Source: Ancylostoma caninum (Eukaryota; Nematoda; Chromadorea; Rhabditida; Ancylostomatidae). From it: a stretch of 64,000 bases of DNA. The DNA is taken from NCBI GenBank assembly GCA_037903475.1, contig JBAJFG010000240.1:186001-250000 (forward strand). The letters run 5' to 3'. The notes under the pieces are model-generated. The model worked only from the letters and a program-made list of their open reading frames with translations. It was not told the DNA's origin and ran no database searches. Position 1 is the stretch's first letter, and every line of letters begins with the position of its first letter. The position numbers and the translations under genes were made by a program. Positions 47,996-60,560 of the stretch are shown one piece after another.

Positions 47996-50392
47996 CTATT
48001 GATGCAGCTGCTGTAGTGCAAATTTCCATCATAGAAATAAACCAGTGAGGAACAATGGAAAACGATGACGTCATAAAAACTTAAAGGTCTGCATTTACGT
48101 ACCTTCTTACATTCATCACATGTTGCACACTGGTCACAGATTGCTTTGCATTGTTCACAGACGGAGTTACGCCATCGAGTTTTCGACCTAAACGTACAAC
48201 TTGCTTCTTTTAACAATGCTAAGGGGTTTCATGACGTCATTGACGTACCTCTCCATCTTCAAGTAATGTCCGTTCATACTTTCGTACTCACGTAATTGAG
48301 CCAGGTTCATGGAAGCGGAGATCACTGCGCCATAAATCTGAAAGATAAGGGCTGCAGGGCTATAGATGGTCCCGAATATCCAAGTTTGAGCCTACCTGTG
48401 CCGGAAGAAATCTGCTGATTTTCAACCGAGCGAATACGGCGTTCCCTTCGGTGGCCAGTCTTCGGATGAGCAGCACCAGTACGTCACGTTTACAGTGGAA
48501 TTCATAGGCAGCCATGAGCAGAGTAAGGATATCGTCGGGGCTGAGCACACTGTAGAAATCGGTTTTCTCGGCAGAAAATTTGGAATTGGACAGGTGTGAG
48601 GTACGTAATTGCAGAAGAAAAGACTTACTAGAGATTTGTGCGTTTTATAAAATCCTGGCAAGCATCGATCACTGGTAGTACTTGATATTTATGAGAGAGG
48701 CGAAGGATCAGCGCGAAGTTGGAGGCTGAAATCGTAAAATACTTGGTTTTTCATGGGAAATATGGAATTTTCCCGAATATTTGCATTTTGGGGCTGTATT
48801 CATCCAAATTTAACGGATATTTAGGAGATCTTCACCAAGTTATTCTAGAAAATTAAAAATATTTGTACATGTTATTCTATGTTCACTGTGTTTACCGCAA
48901 CCCCTCATATATCGTTAATGGCTTGTGACTAATTCCCCGTTCTCGCTGCTGTACAGGGAAATTTTCCCTACATCCCACCCAAAATCGCTAGATTTTCCAG
49001 CAAGCAATCAGACAAAGCCGATGAGTTAGCGAGTGTTTGCATAGTGTTCCATTGCAACGCGTGATGAATGCCGCATAGCAGACAAATGAGCGGCAAAATG
49101 TATCCGATTTCATTTGCGTCATAGAAAAACGCAACAAATCCCTGGTCAATGATCGTTCAGCATAAAGAAGAAATGCTCATAAGAAAGACATATGTTGTGT
49201 GAAATTCAGCTCCCGATTTTTCACAGCCAAAATTCGTGCACCCCTAGAGTTTTCTAACGAGTGACACAACGTTGTCACTAGTTATTGCGCACCTGAAAAC
49301 CTGGGCCGCACCGTGCCATCCATGCGGCGCGGTAGACCAGCTACGTAGGCATTGCTTTTGTTGCGCGTTGCGGCTCAAAATGGAGCCACTACTATTACAA
49401 CTGGTATTTAATAGGAAAAAACATGCAGTTTGTAGAGAAAATTTTGGGAAAAGAAGAGGCTGAATTAATCATTGAAATCTTTACTTTTTATAGTATTCAC
49501 ATATGCATATATTCATACCTTTGACTAATCTTTGTTCCGTATTTGGAAGTGATATAAAGAATGTTAACAGGAGTCAGAAATAGTCCAATGCCTGTACAAT
49601 TCGCTAGATTCTCCACTTTGCATTACATTTGTCCCTTCCGACCTTCACGGATGCCATTTTCCTGTTCCGTGGATTTCTTCAACTCTCTTTGTCAAATGTA
49701 ACCGGTCAGGTATCAGGTCTTGTTGTTCTGGATAATAGTAGTGTCCTCAGAAAGTCCATCGGAGTCTGCCAAGTTCCCAGTACACATCAATCTCATGTGA
49801 TGCCCTCTAGCCCTATCCATCTCATGTACTTCGTCCCTATCCCTTGAACATCTGGTGAAAACGTCCCGTTCTGAAAAATGACGCTCGAATCCGCCTCTCC
49901 TGAGAGTAGCATCAATCTTGACGTCCTCTCTGATAACAGGGCTTAGCAAAGCCATCGGATTCAAAACACAAACAAAGAGTGCACTGCTCCCTTTGCGATA
50001 CACAGATCCCAAAAACTCGGATTTCTTTTCCAGGAATGTCCTTGAACTTACCGTTAATCACACTGTTATCGTGCACAGCCCTGAGGAACACATCGATGTC
50101 GCCACATTTCTCGTCGACAATTTCTCGCGACAATTCCCTGCCACCCTCGAAATCCTTTCCGTAACACATCACAGAGAACACCTGAATTTACGTGATGTTA
50201 CAGAAAGTCGCTGGCATTAGTCATACGACTACAAATCGCATTAAAATGTGATCGCTGACGAACCGGTGAGATTTTTCGCATACTCTCAGCGTCGATGAGG
50301 AATGTGCGGTCCTGCACGTGAATGCGGAACGGACGGTCGAAACTGGATGGTGCGGGTGAGAAGCAGACTTCAGAAAGAATTTCTGTGCCCAT
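47996..50392 (-). CDS. BTB/POZ-domain protein with cysteine-rich tail
   Basis: Exons on the - strand: 50392-50264, 50181-50052, 48725-48629, 48549-48396, 48337-48249, 48187-48103, and a tentative last exon 48010-47996. Phases agree at every junction. Sum 699 nt, about 232 aa. The BTB fold reads FRIHVQDRTFLIDAESMRKISP, VFSVMCYGKDFEG, DIDVFLRAVHD, NFALILRLSHKYQVLPVIDACQDFI, followed by a helical BACK-like part (DDILTLLMAAYEFHCKRDVL). The end has six cysteines in CxxCxxxCxxCxxCxxC spacing (CEQCKAICDQCATCDECKK), a tail seen in worm BTB proteins as I recall. Probable role: cullin-3 adaptor or protein-interaction module, inferred from the family. The start ATG follows a TTCCAG acceptor by 2 nt, which fits spliced-leader trans-splicing. 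The last exon (QLHQ) is weakly supported. Intron 2 is 1.3 kb. Confidence 0.78.
49278..49375 (+). mobile_element. MITE family 3, single end
   Basis: AGTTATTGCGCACCTGAAAA followed by ATGCGGCGCGGTAGACCAG matches the right end (inverted) of the element at 17983-18206. The opposite end was not found. It lies in intron 2 of the BTB gene. Confidence 0.5.
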
Positions 50393-51654
50393 ATCTGGAA
50401 CGATAGCTCTATCGAGTCAATGTAAGGAATACCTAAAAGATCACGGAAACGAGGGGATGACAATGACGCTGCAAAATAGCGAAGATCTCAGAGAATGCTG
50501 ATGAGAACGACTATGAAAAGAGAAAAAAATAGTTGGAATAGTTGCGACGTCGTTTCTCTTAGAACGGCTCTTCCTCAAGGCTAAAATAGAAGCAGACATT
50601 AAAAATAAATAAAAACTTTGAGCCATGACTTGAGGAGAAAAATGATGGACGGCAGATCATCCCTTCCAGCTCGTAGAAGCAGCAATAAAATCGAAGATAA
50701 AGGCGAAAATGTGGGAGAAAATTAGTGAAACAAAAATTACCAACGTTAAACCTTAGGTAGTAATTTACTGAGGCCTGAGAAAATGAGAAGTCCATATATG
50801 AAAAAGTGGAAAATACTGATGCTCAGCAGACAGCAAGTCATAGAAGGCATTCGAGAGGAAAACAAGATCCATATCAGCATTCACAACCGTACTGGAGAGA
50901 AAAGGGGCGTGTCTTCCCCACCCTCCTGTTGCTGCCCCTCAATAACCTTCCTAGTTACCCGTATTGGTAAAAATAGCAATGGCTGAGCAATCATGAAGCG
51001 AAAAGGTCGTGAGGCAAGGAATTAGTGTTCTGAAAGAGCGAATTTCCCGAAATGGAAAATGAAGGAGTTAAGTCAACAAATTTTGTCAGAATCAGAAAGA
51101 ACAACAAAAATTTTCATTAAGAGGTTGAAAAATTGTTTGGTAGGGAAAGGCATCCACGTTCCCATGGTATACTGAACGCAAATCCCTCCGTTTACCTTTT
51201 GCGTAGGCTACAATGAGCATTTCCACGAATTCCTTATCCCTAAGAAGATTGCCTGTTTGCTGAAAGGAGTCGTAAGCTGAAAGGAATGCTCATGGATATT
51301 AGGGCAATCGCTCAGGAAACTATCCGCAACAGAACTAATGTTTTGGAGACAAATAGATGTTTTCTCCCACTGTCACGAACAATAACTTCTCATCTTTCAT
51401 TAATTATACGAATAAAAACATGGTGTCCAAATAAAGATGAAGAAAAACGTTGTAATGAAATAATTAAGGAAAGCTTAAGCTGGAAGTGTTAGTTTCTAAG
51501 AAAATTCTCAAGTATCGCCCTTAATTCGCAAAATTCCCAAAACGTTCATGAGTCCTATGGAAAATACAGGCACAGATGTACTACGACTAGAAAATACACA
51601 TACAGATTTACTATGACTATTTTAGACACAAAATGTAAGAGATATAGCATAAAA
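50393..51654. other. Intergenic, no gene supported
   Basis: Only short open frames without splice support. The word ATTCCCAAAACGTTCATGAG at about 51531 recurs at about 53675 on the other side of the foldback element, in the same direction. Confidence 0.5.
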
Positions 51655-51748
51655 CAAATACAGATGGGGTCGGCAACGGATGCTAATTGCCTCACGCCGC
51701 CTCATGCCGCCTCACGCAACGCCGGCCCTCAGGTAAAAGTGAGGTTAT

Positions 51749-51940
51749 TTGGCTGGAAAAAGAATAATTCGCCAAGATTTTTCTGTAAAAGGACTAGATT
51801 CACTCCCAGTTTACAATGAAGCAAAAATTTGTTTTCATGCTCTCACTTCGATTTTTATCAAAATTTCAAATGTTGCGAGTTCGTGGCGATACATGCTTCT
51901 CTTGCGTGACCTCTTGATAGAGTTTGATTCAGATTTGTAG
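51749..51940 (+). other. 63-codon open frame in the left foldback arm
   Basis: Starts MAGKRIIRQDFSVKG and ends LLIEFDSDL. The same frame on the - strand of the right arm (53196-53387) differs at two residues only. The sequence is not recognised. The conservation is expected from the arm identity, so coding is not shown. Confidence 0.25.
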
Positions 51941-53195
51941 AGCACACCTTGTGTTGTACCAAAATTTCGCGGAAATACCGATTGCTACCTCACACATCAA
52001 CCAGTATGCATCGGCAAAGTAGTGGTGGTAAGAAATTTTACCACGAAGTAGACCTTATTTAGTATAGGTTCTTTTTCTCAGTTATCAATATCAGTTCTGA
52101 CACTATTCTCTATCTCTACAGTTGGGTTAGAAGCCAACAGCACTAGAAAGACTGTTTTCCGGAAAGTTTTATTTTTCACAACTAAAAATTCAAAGCAAAG
52201 GCTTGGTGACTTGGCTGCGCCTCAAGGCTGTCAATAACCATTCCTTCTCGCATGGTCGGAACATTCCTTCTGCTCCTTCCTTTATCATTTAATCTTCACC
52301 CATTTTTTGCTTCAAAATAGCAGTAGACCATTTAAAAGGTAGAAAATAAATTCACAAGTGCCAGAGTGGTTATGTTACCATAAATGAAAACAAAACTTCT
52401 GAATGGGTTGAATGAAAGTAGTTCTGTGAAATAAAGTGCGGCAAATGCTGCTCAAACATGAAATAGAAGAAGGAAATGACGCTATAATTCCTACTTTGGT
52501 TGTCCACTGTCCTCACAGTCCTTATAGCAAGATTTTGATGTGATAAATAGCGCCGGCGGTTAGGTCATTGTTTACCCTTTAGTATTGACCTCGTACTTCT
52601 CAGTTTTTGGAGGTGTGATAACGGGATTTCTTTTGGCAACGTGTCCTATTACCTTAGAGGAAGAACTCATGAAACGTTCACCCGATAGATTGTGGAAGAA
52701 GACTGATTAAATTTAGAGTAATATTCTGAGAAATGAAGTGCAATTTCCTTTATTATTCGACGTCCCATAAGAAAAATTTTCAGACCATTCATACTTGCAT
52801 TACCTAGCTTCTGATTTCATCATTCTCACTCCGAAAAGTGTTTCCCATCCAGTATTCAGGTGAGATTAGGAATATTCCGATCATGCGAGAAGGAATGGTT
52901 ATTGACAGCCTTGAGACGCAGCCAAGTCACCAAGCCTTGCCTTTGAATTTTTAGTTGTGAAAAATAAAACTTTCCGGAAAACAGTCTTTCTAGTGCTGTT
53001 GGCTTCTAACCCAACTGTAGAGATAGAGAATAGTGTCAGAACTGACAGTGATAACTTAGAAAAAGAACCTATACTAAATAAGGTCTACTTCGTGGTAAAA
53101 TTTCTTACCACCACTACTTTGCCATTGTATACTGGTTGATGTGTGAGGTAGCAATCGGTGTTTCCGCGAAATTTTGGTACAACACAAGGTGTGCT

Positions 53196-53387
53196 CTACA
53201 AATCTGAATCAAACTCTATCAAGAGGTCACGCAAGAGAAGCATGTATCGCCACGAACTCGCAACATTTGAAATTTTGATAAAAATCGAAGTGAGAGCATG
53301 AAAACAAATTTTTGCTTCATTGTGAACTGGGAGTGAATTTAGTCCTTTTACAGAAAAATCTTGGCGAATTATTCTTTTTCCAGCCAA
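53196..53387 (-). other. 63-codon open frame in the right foldback arm
   Basis: Mirror of the frame at 51749-51940 with D-to-N and Y-to-H changes. See that entry. Confidence 0.25.
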
Positions 53388-53480
53388 ATAACCTCACTTT
53401 CACCTGAGGACCGGCATTGCTTGAGGCGGCGTGAGGCGGCGTGAGGCAATTAGCACTCGGCAAGCGACCCCACCGTACAA

Positions 53481-56049
53481 TACAGCACAACAAAATATAA
53501 ATAATAAAAAAATAAAGGGGATAAAATATAAGAGAACTCTATAAGAAGTAAAATATGGCTTTCTCGTCAAACGTCATATGTTTAGAACGAGGTTACGCAG
53601 GAGAATCATCGGAGAACCTCTAAGGAAGCCATACCATATCTGTTCACCTATGTATCTACTATTGTTAATTTGTAAAATTCCCAAGACGTTCATGAGTCCC
53701 ATGGAAAATGACTATACGAATAATAACTATCTCTATCTATTGGATCAATAAACAATCCTTCAATTTCTTATTGTCGAAGTCGTTTAATTGAGCTCCCAAT
53801 CATCTCATTTTTTTTGTACAATTGCCGACGAAAATTCGCACTGAAAACATGTCCTGAGAGAGACAGTGAAAATATATCCAGGGTTAAAGATAAAAGCATG
53901 CGGTACAACTCCCTGAGCCAGAGAACGATGAAATACTTTAGCCTTAGCCAATCAGCTGTGTCCTTAACACCATAGGACGTCCAATTGTTGGCAACTGATG
54001 GTGCCAAATGGGCGGAGACTCGGGCCGACTGCGTGCTGCTCTCATTCACGGGGAGGCTGTCTGGCTTCGACGGGAAGGGGTTAAAATACGACTCGGAAAT
54101 GCCGCGAATAGATCAAACAAGACGCTTGAGTGGCTGCTATGGGCTGAGAACAACGTCTGATCATTGAGACAAAAGATTAAGAAGTGAACGAGGCAGATGG
54201 ACGGAAGTAATGTCAGCAAAGGTCCTACTGAAAGGTAAAATTACTCATTCCTGAAAGGTAAAATTACCGCATCTTAAAGAATTCTGAATCTCCATAAGAA
54301 TAAGATTCTTGATACCCAGAATATGACGCCTGAAAACCACTTCCAGGTGCGTATGCTCCCATTGTCCGAACGTTCTTCTAGGGCTACAAGAGACGATTAT
54401 AAGATTGGAAATCGAACGTTGACCAAATCGTTTGGATTGGTGCTTTTCTACAAAGGTATAATGCAGTCAATACAGGAAAATCAGAATAATCAGGTTTTGT
54501 AATCTTACTGACAACAAGTATTGCAGAATAGGTTAAAATGCTAAACAGAAGAAAGGTTTATTGGCCTGAATACATCATTAAGATTACCCATGGTGCACGT
54601 CCTGACGCACGCCTCAGCTATGGTTAAATCTGAGTGTGTAAGCACGTTTACCCTGGGTAATCTCAGTGATTCATGTGATCCGCGAAGGCTGCAGCACAGA
54701 CTGCGACCTAGTGGATGTCCGTCTGTGTTGGACGACAAGTGGGGATAGTCAGAAACACATACTACTCTTTGTCTGGGAAATTTAGCCATTTAGGATCAAC
54801 AGTAAGCCTTGGACTATCTCAGGAACATTCAGGAATACCTTTGCAGCAACATTTCCAGCAGTAACCCATTTGAGAGGTTTATCTCTCAAAATGGTCAAGC
54901 CTGCAGCCGAAAAACTAACGCCACGGCGAAAACAATTTTTCCCCAGCGAGAAAAGTGAGCGAGAGAAGTGTGTCTAAAGAAATTTTCTAAAAAAATACTC
55001 ATAAACTATAATAGACTGCACCAGAAGAAGAAGAAGCGCGGCGCTCAAATAAAAGTAGCTCTCAAATCTTCTTGGGTGAAATAAGAAACCCTCGCTATTT
55101 ATAGTGGAGCGCCAACGGAAAAGAACGCCAGAGAGAGCACGCGGTTGCTAATCTACTTGGCACACAAACGTATGAAGCAGCTTAGGAGCAGTTGGTTTTT
55201 GACGTTTTTGACAGCAGACGTCTTATGGAGACGTCTATAACTCTGGGTAGTTGATCCAGATGTTTACCCGAAGGTAGCATGAGAACGGCCACAAGTAAAT
55301 GCCCTAGACAGATGCATAAATTTTCAGTATAAAGCAAATTCCTCAAAAGGACACTCTGTCGTCTAAATGTAATTCAAAGTTGCGAGCGAAAAGAGACAGC
55401 AAAACTAGAGGTCAGTTTTATTCTCATATAAGTGGCTTACCTTTGATGCCTTATATCAAAGAATTTGAAGGAAGAGAAAAGGGAAGAGAACGAGGAAAGT
55501 GCACTTCTCCAGGACAAACGAATGCCAATAGAAACCGACCACATTGGGGCATCATAAAATTTTCATTCTATAAATACTTATGTAGCCTATGCGGTTTCTC
55601 TAATCATTGAGGCATAGCATTCAGAAAAATTCAGATAAAATTTAAAATGCAATTAAATTTTGTTTCGAAACGTCAACGACAAGTTCTAGAAAGCAAGACA
55701 GCTTTTAAAATACAATAAAATTCTTTTTCACCGCTTCAAATCTATGAAATTAGTATATACAAATATTTAAGAGTTTGTTGATAGTAGAATTTTATCGCTC
55801 CAACTTTTTCTCGGCCAGAAATTTCCTAATGCCCCTGCAAAGGAGAAGAAAAGAGATCAAACATTCAAAAAGAAAACTCTGAGAAACAGCCCACAAATGC
55901 CAGCGAAAAGATACTCGAGAACGGCCTAATCTCTAAACGTCACGCGATTGAGCGTAGAATTTATCCTCGGGATTAACCAGACGGAGGGCCTCAATTGTTT
56001 TCAAGCTCTTCAGAGTGATTTATGCACTGCAGAGGTCGAACGTAAACAG
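53481..56049. other. Intergenic, no gene supported
   Basis: Short unsupported open frames only. A stretch near 54640-54680 is the inverse of a word at 1775 (CACTGAGATYACCCAGGG) and is probably repeat-derived. Confidence 0.45.
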
Positions 56050-56190
56050 CCACAGTAACCAAGCGGAAGTTCGTTGGAAATGGGCTACTCACGAATGCGA
56101 TGTTCCTAAATGCAATCGGCTACGACGACGTTGGCGACGTGCGTGTTAACCTGAAGTACACCGAAGGGCATCACTGCGGAGAGCGTCCAG
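56050..56190 (+). CDS. Candidate isolated coding exon
   Basis: A 47-codon open stretch (TVTKRKFVGNGLLTNAMFLN, then AIGYDDVGDVRVNLKYTEG and HHCGERP) ends at a possible donor, CCAG|GTTAGT. The composition is protein-like and unlike the flanking AT-rich sequence. The acceptor (GTAAACAG) has a poor pyrimidine tract. I do not recognise the family and found no partner exon. Confidence 0.3.
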
Positions 56191-59100
56191 GTTAGTTATG
56201 ACGACATGCAAGGGAGAGATGGAAGTGTGTGAGTGATAGAAAAACGAAATGAGTAAGTAGTAAATTTATGACAGTTTGTATCCCCCACATGAGGGAAGAA
56301 ATGCAGGTTTTAGCATTATTCACCTACAGCTTCATACAAAGGACAATACACAGACATCTATAAAACTGGAAGAATCGCTAATCACAGCATATCCCCTCAG
56401 AAATCGGCAGCTTTGGAAAATTTGCCAAATCTTCAATGCATAACAAAATTTCCTACGATTACCTCATACATCTGATTATAAAAGATGGTTCAGCAACCTA
56501 AAAAGGACATTTCCAAAGGGGAACTGACGAAAAGACTACTAATCCATTATTTTAACGTTATAACAGTTTGTAGCTAAGAATCTAGTGTTTATTCCAACTC
56601 TAAGGAAATACTTCCGCTCACAAAACGATGTTCGATCCCGGCGAGACTGTTAGCACCACGTTGTGGATATTTTGCACAGTTATCCGGGATGCGCTTCCGG
56701 ACAAACACTCGACTAGATGCACGAAAACAAGTGACAATTGTCCGCGCCAACAGATAAATTACCGAATAAATTTCTATTTGTTTTCTAGGAGAAGTGGCTA
56801 CAAAGAGCACTAGGAGATCAAGTTTCAGATTTTCTGGACCAAAATCCAAAAGAAGTGAAAAAGCTTGTCGTTTATTGAGAAATGCACCACATCGGCTCAT
56901 AACGTACTTACTCGATTTTCATATCTTTTTATTCATGCCTACGTGTCTATTTTTAATTTTTTCGCTCTATTTTTTCTAACTCGGTTTCAACAAAGTTGAA
57001 AACATTCATACATGGCCAAGATGTGTAGAATTGTACTGTGGCATTGTCCAGTGTGTCCAACTTGTCATTACAGTTGCACTTGTCAAGATAATTTTTAAAC
57101 GTGGTCATTACCTAATTGGAGCATTAATTCGTCCGGGACCATTTACCTGATTAATAAGTTGATTTGATCAGTTCACCAAGAGATTGGGACTCGGATTAGG
57201 ACTCGCTCAAGCTATTATGTAACATACTAGTGGAAAAACTGTGACGAGGAAAGGGGGAGTGGGGAAAATGTAGGGCCTTCATCAGAATAAGGGTTCTAAA
57301 AGTTCGAAGAATTGAAATCGTTCGAAATTTATTTCGTGTGTGAACAAAAAGAGAGAAAATATCTAGAAATAGGAGAAAACAAGGAATTTCGAATATGTCA
57401 GTGCGAAATTCGCACCCAAAGATTTTCTAAAAGATTCCTGGAATTTTCTGGAGGAGGATGGCACGACCAGTATTAGTGGGAGACGAGAGCTCTGAATTTG
57501 GAAGCTTTCAGAGCTATGGGAAGAATGCAAGAAATAGACTCTCAAGACTTTACGGCTCATCTTTGACTCCGAATTCTCAGAGGGTGTGAACTTCTGAGCG
57601 TAGAAGGTCTTCGCGATTTCCTGGATTCTAACCTTTTATCGTCTTTATGAAAGAGTAGATAAGGTATATAATACAAAAAATGAAGAGTACGTATATAAAA
57701 GCGGGCGAGAATGAAGGAGCATAAAGGATATATAAAAAAGTATTATAGGGTATAAGAGAATTTTTATAAAAAGCAACACCATCAACAATACCACCTTTGT
57801 GTCCCTACGCAGCATGTACGAAACTCAATGCAGCACAGCTGTCTAAACTTTAAGAGATAACAATAGCATGATAAAACGAAACAAATGGTTTGTTCTGTAG
57901 AAAAATGTTCCTGAAGGCACGTTTCAGACGCAGAAAAAGAACAAGCCTCTTTGTTCTGGCACGTTACCTCCGAAACATCGTGCTTGTGCACGTGCTTGCT
58001 GCCGGATCACAAATCGTTTTGTGAGCAAAACCTCGCACAGTATGGCATACAACATGAAAGAGGGGTTTAAACACAGCAATAAAAATAAAATGAATGATCT
58101 TCTATCATGCTCAGGGACTGATCTTTCTCACTTTTCAGTTTTGAGAATCTTTTTTAATGGCTTTATATATCTCTTAGGTATTACTCTTGTGGTGAGGCAA
58201 GACCAAGATAAGGACCCATCTAAGCAGAAAAGAAAACAAAAATTAAGAAAAATTAAAGCAATGCACACAAGATTACTAGGAACAGCTATTTAAAAAGAAA
58301 AAAGAGTGATTCGTTTAAAAAAAGTGAAAGTAAATGTAGTGGGTGCTGATGTGATGGGTTTTCCACGGACTCGGCAAGTACGCGCCGCATCTGCGCCTCT
58401 CGTTCGGGAATTGCCTGGAATTGCCGTTGTAACAGCAAATCACGATTTTCACAATAGTTTCTCGTCTTATTTGATGTCAACCACCAAGAAAATCAACTAA
58501 GAGACAAAGAGATCCTACATGGCTTGCTATCAAGGCGACGATTCCAGCGCGAGCGGCGCGGCCGCGCTGCGTGCTTCCCAAGTCCGCGAAAAGTGCACTT
58601 CGTCAACGCTCACTATAACTTAGCATTTCTGAGCATCAGGGAAAGTGTAACTAGCGATGTGTGCAACTAAAATTTACTACTGATGATTTATAAGTAAAAG
58701 CGATTTTGGAAAATTCACAAAAAAAATTACGGACCAGGAGAATCAAAACTTCCTCTCGCTAAAAAACTACATAGTGATGCATTTTACCGTAAGAGAATGG
58801 ACATTACGAACCCTGCTGGATTTATCAAGGCGAGGATCTGGAAAAGCAGTCCCAGCTCAGGTAAGCTACCTATGAGGTTCTCATTAAGCTACAATGCGTA
58901 CGTACAAATAATATTGCAATTATTCATAGTTCTTTTAAGGCAGCCAGCAGCTAAAACGATGTCATATCAATTCAAATCTGTGGAAATGGTACCTTTACCC
59001 GCTAGCCGCTGTTAGTGAAAGCAGTTTTGGTCGTTCTTTGAATCCATGTAGCACGGGCTACTGTTGTCGCTCTTATTTACACAGCCATATCCCCTTTAGG

Positions 59101-60180
59101 ACTGAAGTGCTTAACGAAAATGAACATATGGGTCGACTACGTAGGCCACAACCATTAAAAGAGCTTCCCCAGCACTAAGATATTGTGGAAAATCCAGAGA
59201 TTTCGAGGGGGAAAGCTTGAAAAAGAAGCAGAAAAAAATGGAAAATCTTAGGCAAATCCAATTGCTAGAAAAGTCATGACCTATTTTGCCAGCTCGTCCA
59301 TACCCGCTATCATCACTTGCTTACCCCTGCATTCAAAAAAAAACCTCAAATAAAGTCGATCAATAATAGCAGATATCATAAAATTCGAAAACTGGAGGAA
59401 AGGCACTGAGAAAGAACAAACGAGCCTGTCATGAACTGCTCATGTGGCCGACTACTACTGAAACAAACCTCAATGTCCCTCATGAACGACGCACCATCAG
59501 CTGTCATCCTCTCAACGTCATACATTCTTTCGAAGAAAAAACAACACCGGATTCTCTTTCAGTTGTGAGTATCCAGGTTATGCGAGACGAAAGGACGTAC
59601 TATGAGGAAGTAGAGGAAAAGTGGGAGGTGACAAGAGAGAAAAACGATTTGTGAGATATGATCAGTGATCGCTCCAGGTGTTACGGGAGACTTTGAACGC
59701 TTTATAATCCGATTATCATGCAGCTGATCACAAGGAAGTTTGAGCCCCACTATCACCGAGCAGAGAAGCCTAGCCACTAAACGAAAATTCAGCAAACTTC
59801 AGTATTATGAAAGCTACCACAGATTAAATACAAAAAACCACAGTGCATAGTTATTTAATTTGTTTTATTTGTTTATTTCATAATACCAGCACGGCCACTC
59901 TAACTAGGAACTTAGTGACATCCAAAACAAAATATGACCATGCGAATGAAAACCATGGAGGTCTATGACAAGACAAACGTGGCTTTAGCTCATAGAAAAA
60001 TCTTCCATTTCAAAATGAGGATCTTCATATTCTCCCCCCCCCCCCAAAAAAAAAGTGAAAAACCGCAATTCCATGTGTACGGTATATGGTGTAATCGCAA
60101 TTCCATGTATGCATGTACACAATACGCATGAATACAATAAATAAGTGTAAGTGTAAGTAAGATTGGACACTATTTGTATG
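56191..60180. other. Intergenic, no gene supported
   Basis: AT-rich. Several open frames of 60-100 codons on both strands lack splice context or motifs. A GC-rich patch lies at 58540-58580. A possible small exon at 58797-58859 ending in CAG|GTAAGC was considered but has no partner. Confidence 0.45.
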
Positions 60181-60190
60181 TTGCATCTCG

Positions 60191-60262
60191 TGCGCGCATA
60201 GCTCAGTGGGTTGAGCGAGTGATCGACGTTGTGGTGGACAGGGGATCGAATCCTGGCCTGTG
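60191..60262 (+). repeat. tRNA-like module 1 (SINE head or tRNA pseudogene)
   Basis: An A-box TAGCTCAGTGGG (60199-60210) and a B-box GGATCGAATCC (60243-60253) are spaced as in tRNA genes. The acceptor arms do not pair well, so it is not a functional tRNA. Confidence 0.6.
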
Positions 60263-60338
60263 CTGCCGTTTTGCAAATACATATAGTATGCTGCCTACGG
60301 ATGCTGCAGTTATCTAACAAACTCCAACATAAAAAGTA

Positions 60339-60560
60339 GCCCGGATGGCTCAGTGGTTTGAGTGGCAGATTGCAATCTGTCCCTATCGCTGGTTCCACTC
60401 CGTTGGAGATCCAGAGTTAAGTATCGCAGTGTTTGGGGTTCACTGCTTGGAACGTCCCCCGTGATCTCCTTCGGGTAGTCCAGGAAGGCATCCGGCAACG
60501 TTTTGCATAAATTTCGAAGATAAACTACGATAAATGTAAGTGTAATTAATAGTAATAGTG
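60339..60560 (+). repeat. tRNA-Cys-like module 2 with SINE-like tail
   Basis: GCCCGGATGGCTCAGTGG starts the module, with an A-box at 60346-60356, a GCA-containing anticodon region (CAGATTGCAATCTG) with an 8-nt loop, and B-box GGTTCCACTCC (60391-60401). An unrelated segment of about 110 nt follows, then AT-rich repeats of TAAGTG/TAATAG. The head-body-tail order fits a tRNA-derived SINE. Confidence 0.6.

Larger units (their letters stand above)
51655..53480. mobile_element. Large foldback element, arms about 0.6 kb
   Basis: The left arm (about 51655-52272) and right arm (about 52867-53480) are inverted copies that differ at few positions, separated by about 590 nt of unique AT-rich sequence. 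The outer ends carry short tandem GCCTCACGCC words. No transposase is visible in the arms or the spacer. Direct repeats of about 37 nt (51529-51565 and 53673-53709) lie about 90-190 nt outside the arms. The very similar arms imply a young element or ongoing gene conversion. Superfamily unknown. Confidence 0.85.

Noticed and set aside
58797..58859. Possible small exon ending in CAG before GTAAGC
   Set aside because: The donor is good but no partner exon or domain could be found, so it is not listed as a gene.
60191..60262. Functional tRNA gene
   Set aside because: A- and B-boxes are good but the acceptor stem does not pair, so a pseudogene or SINE head is more likely.
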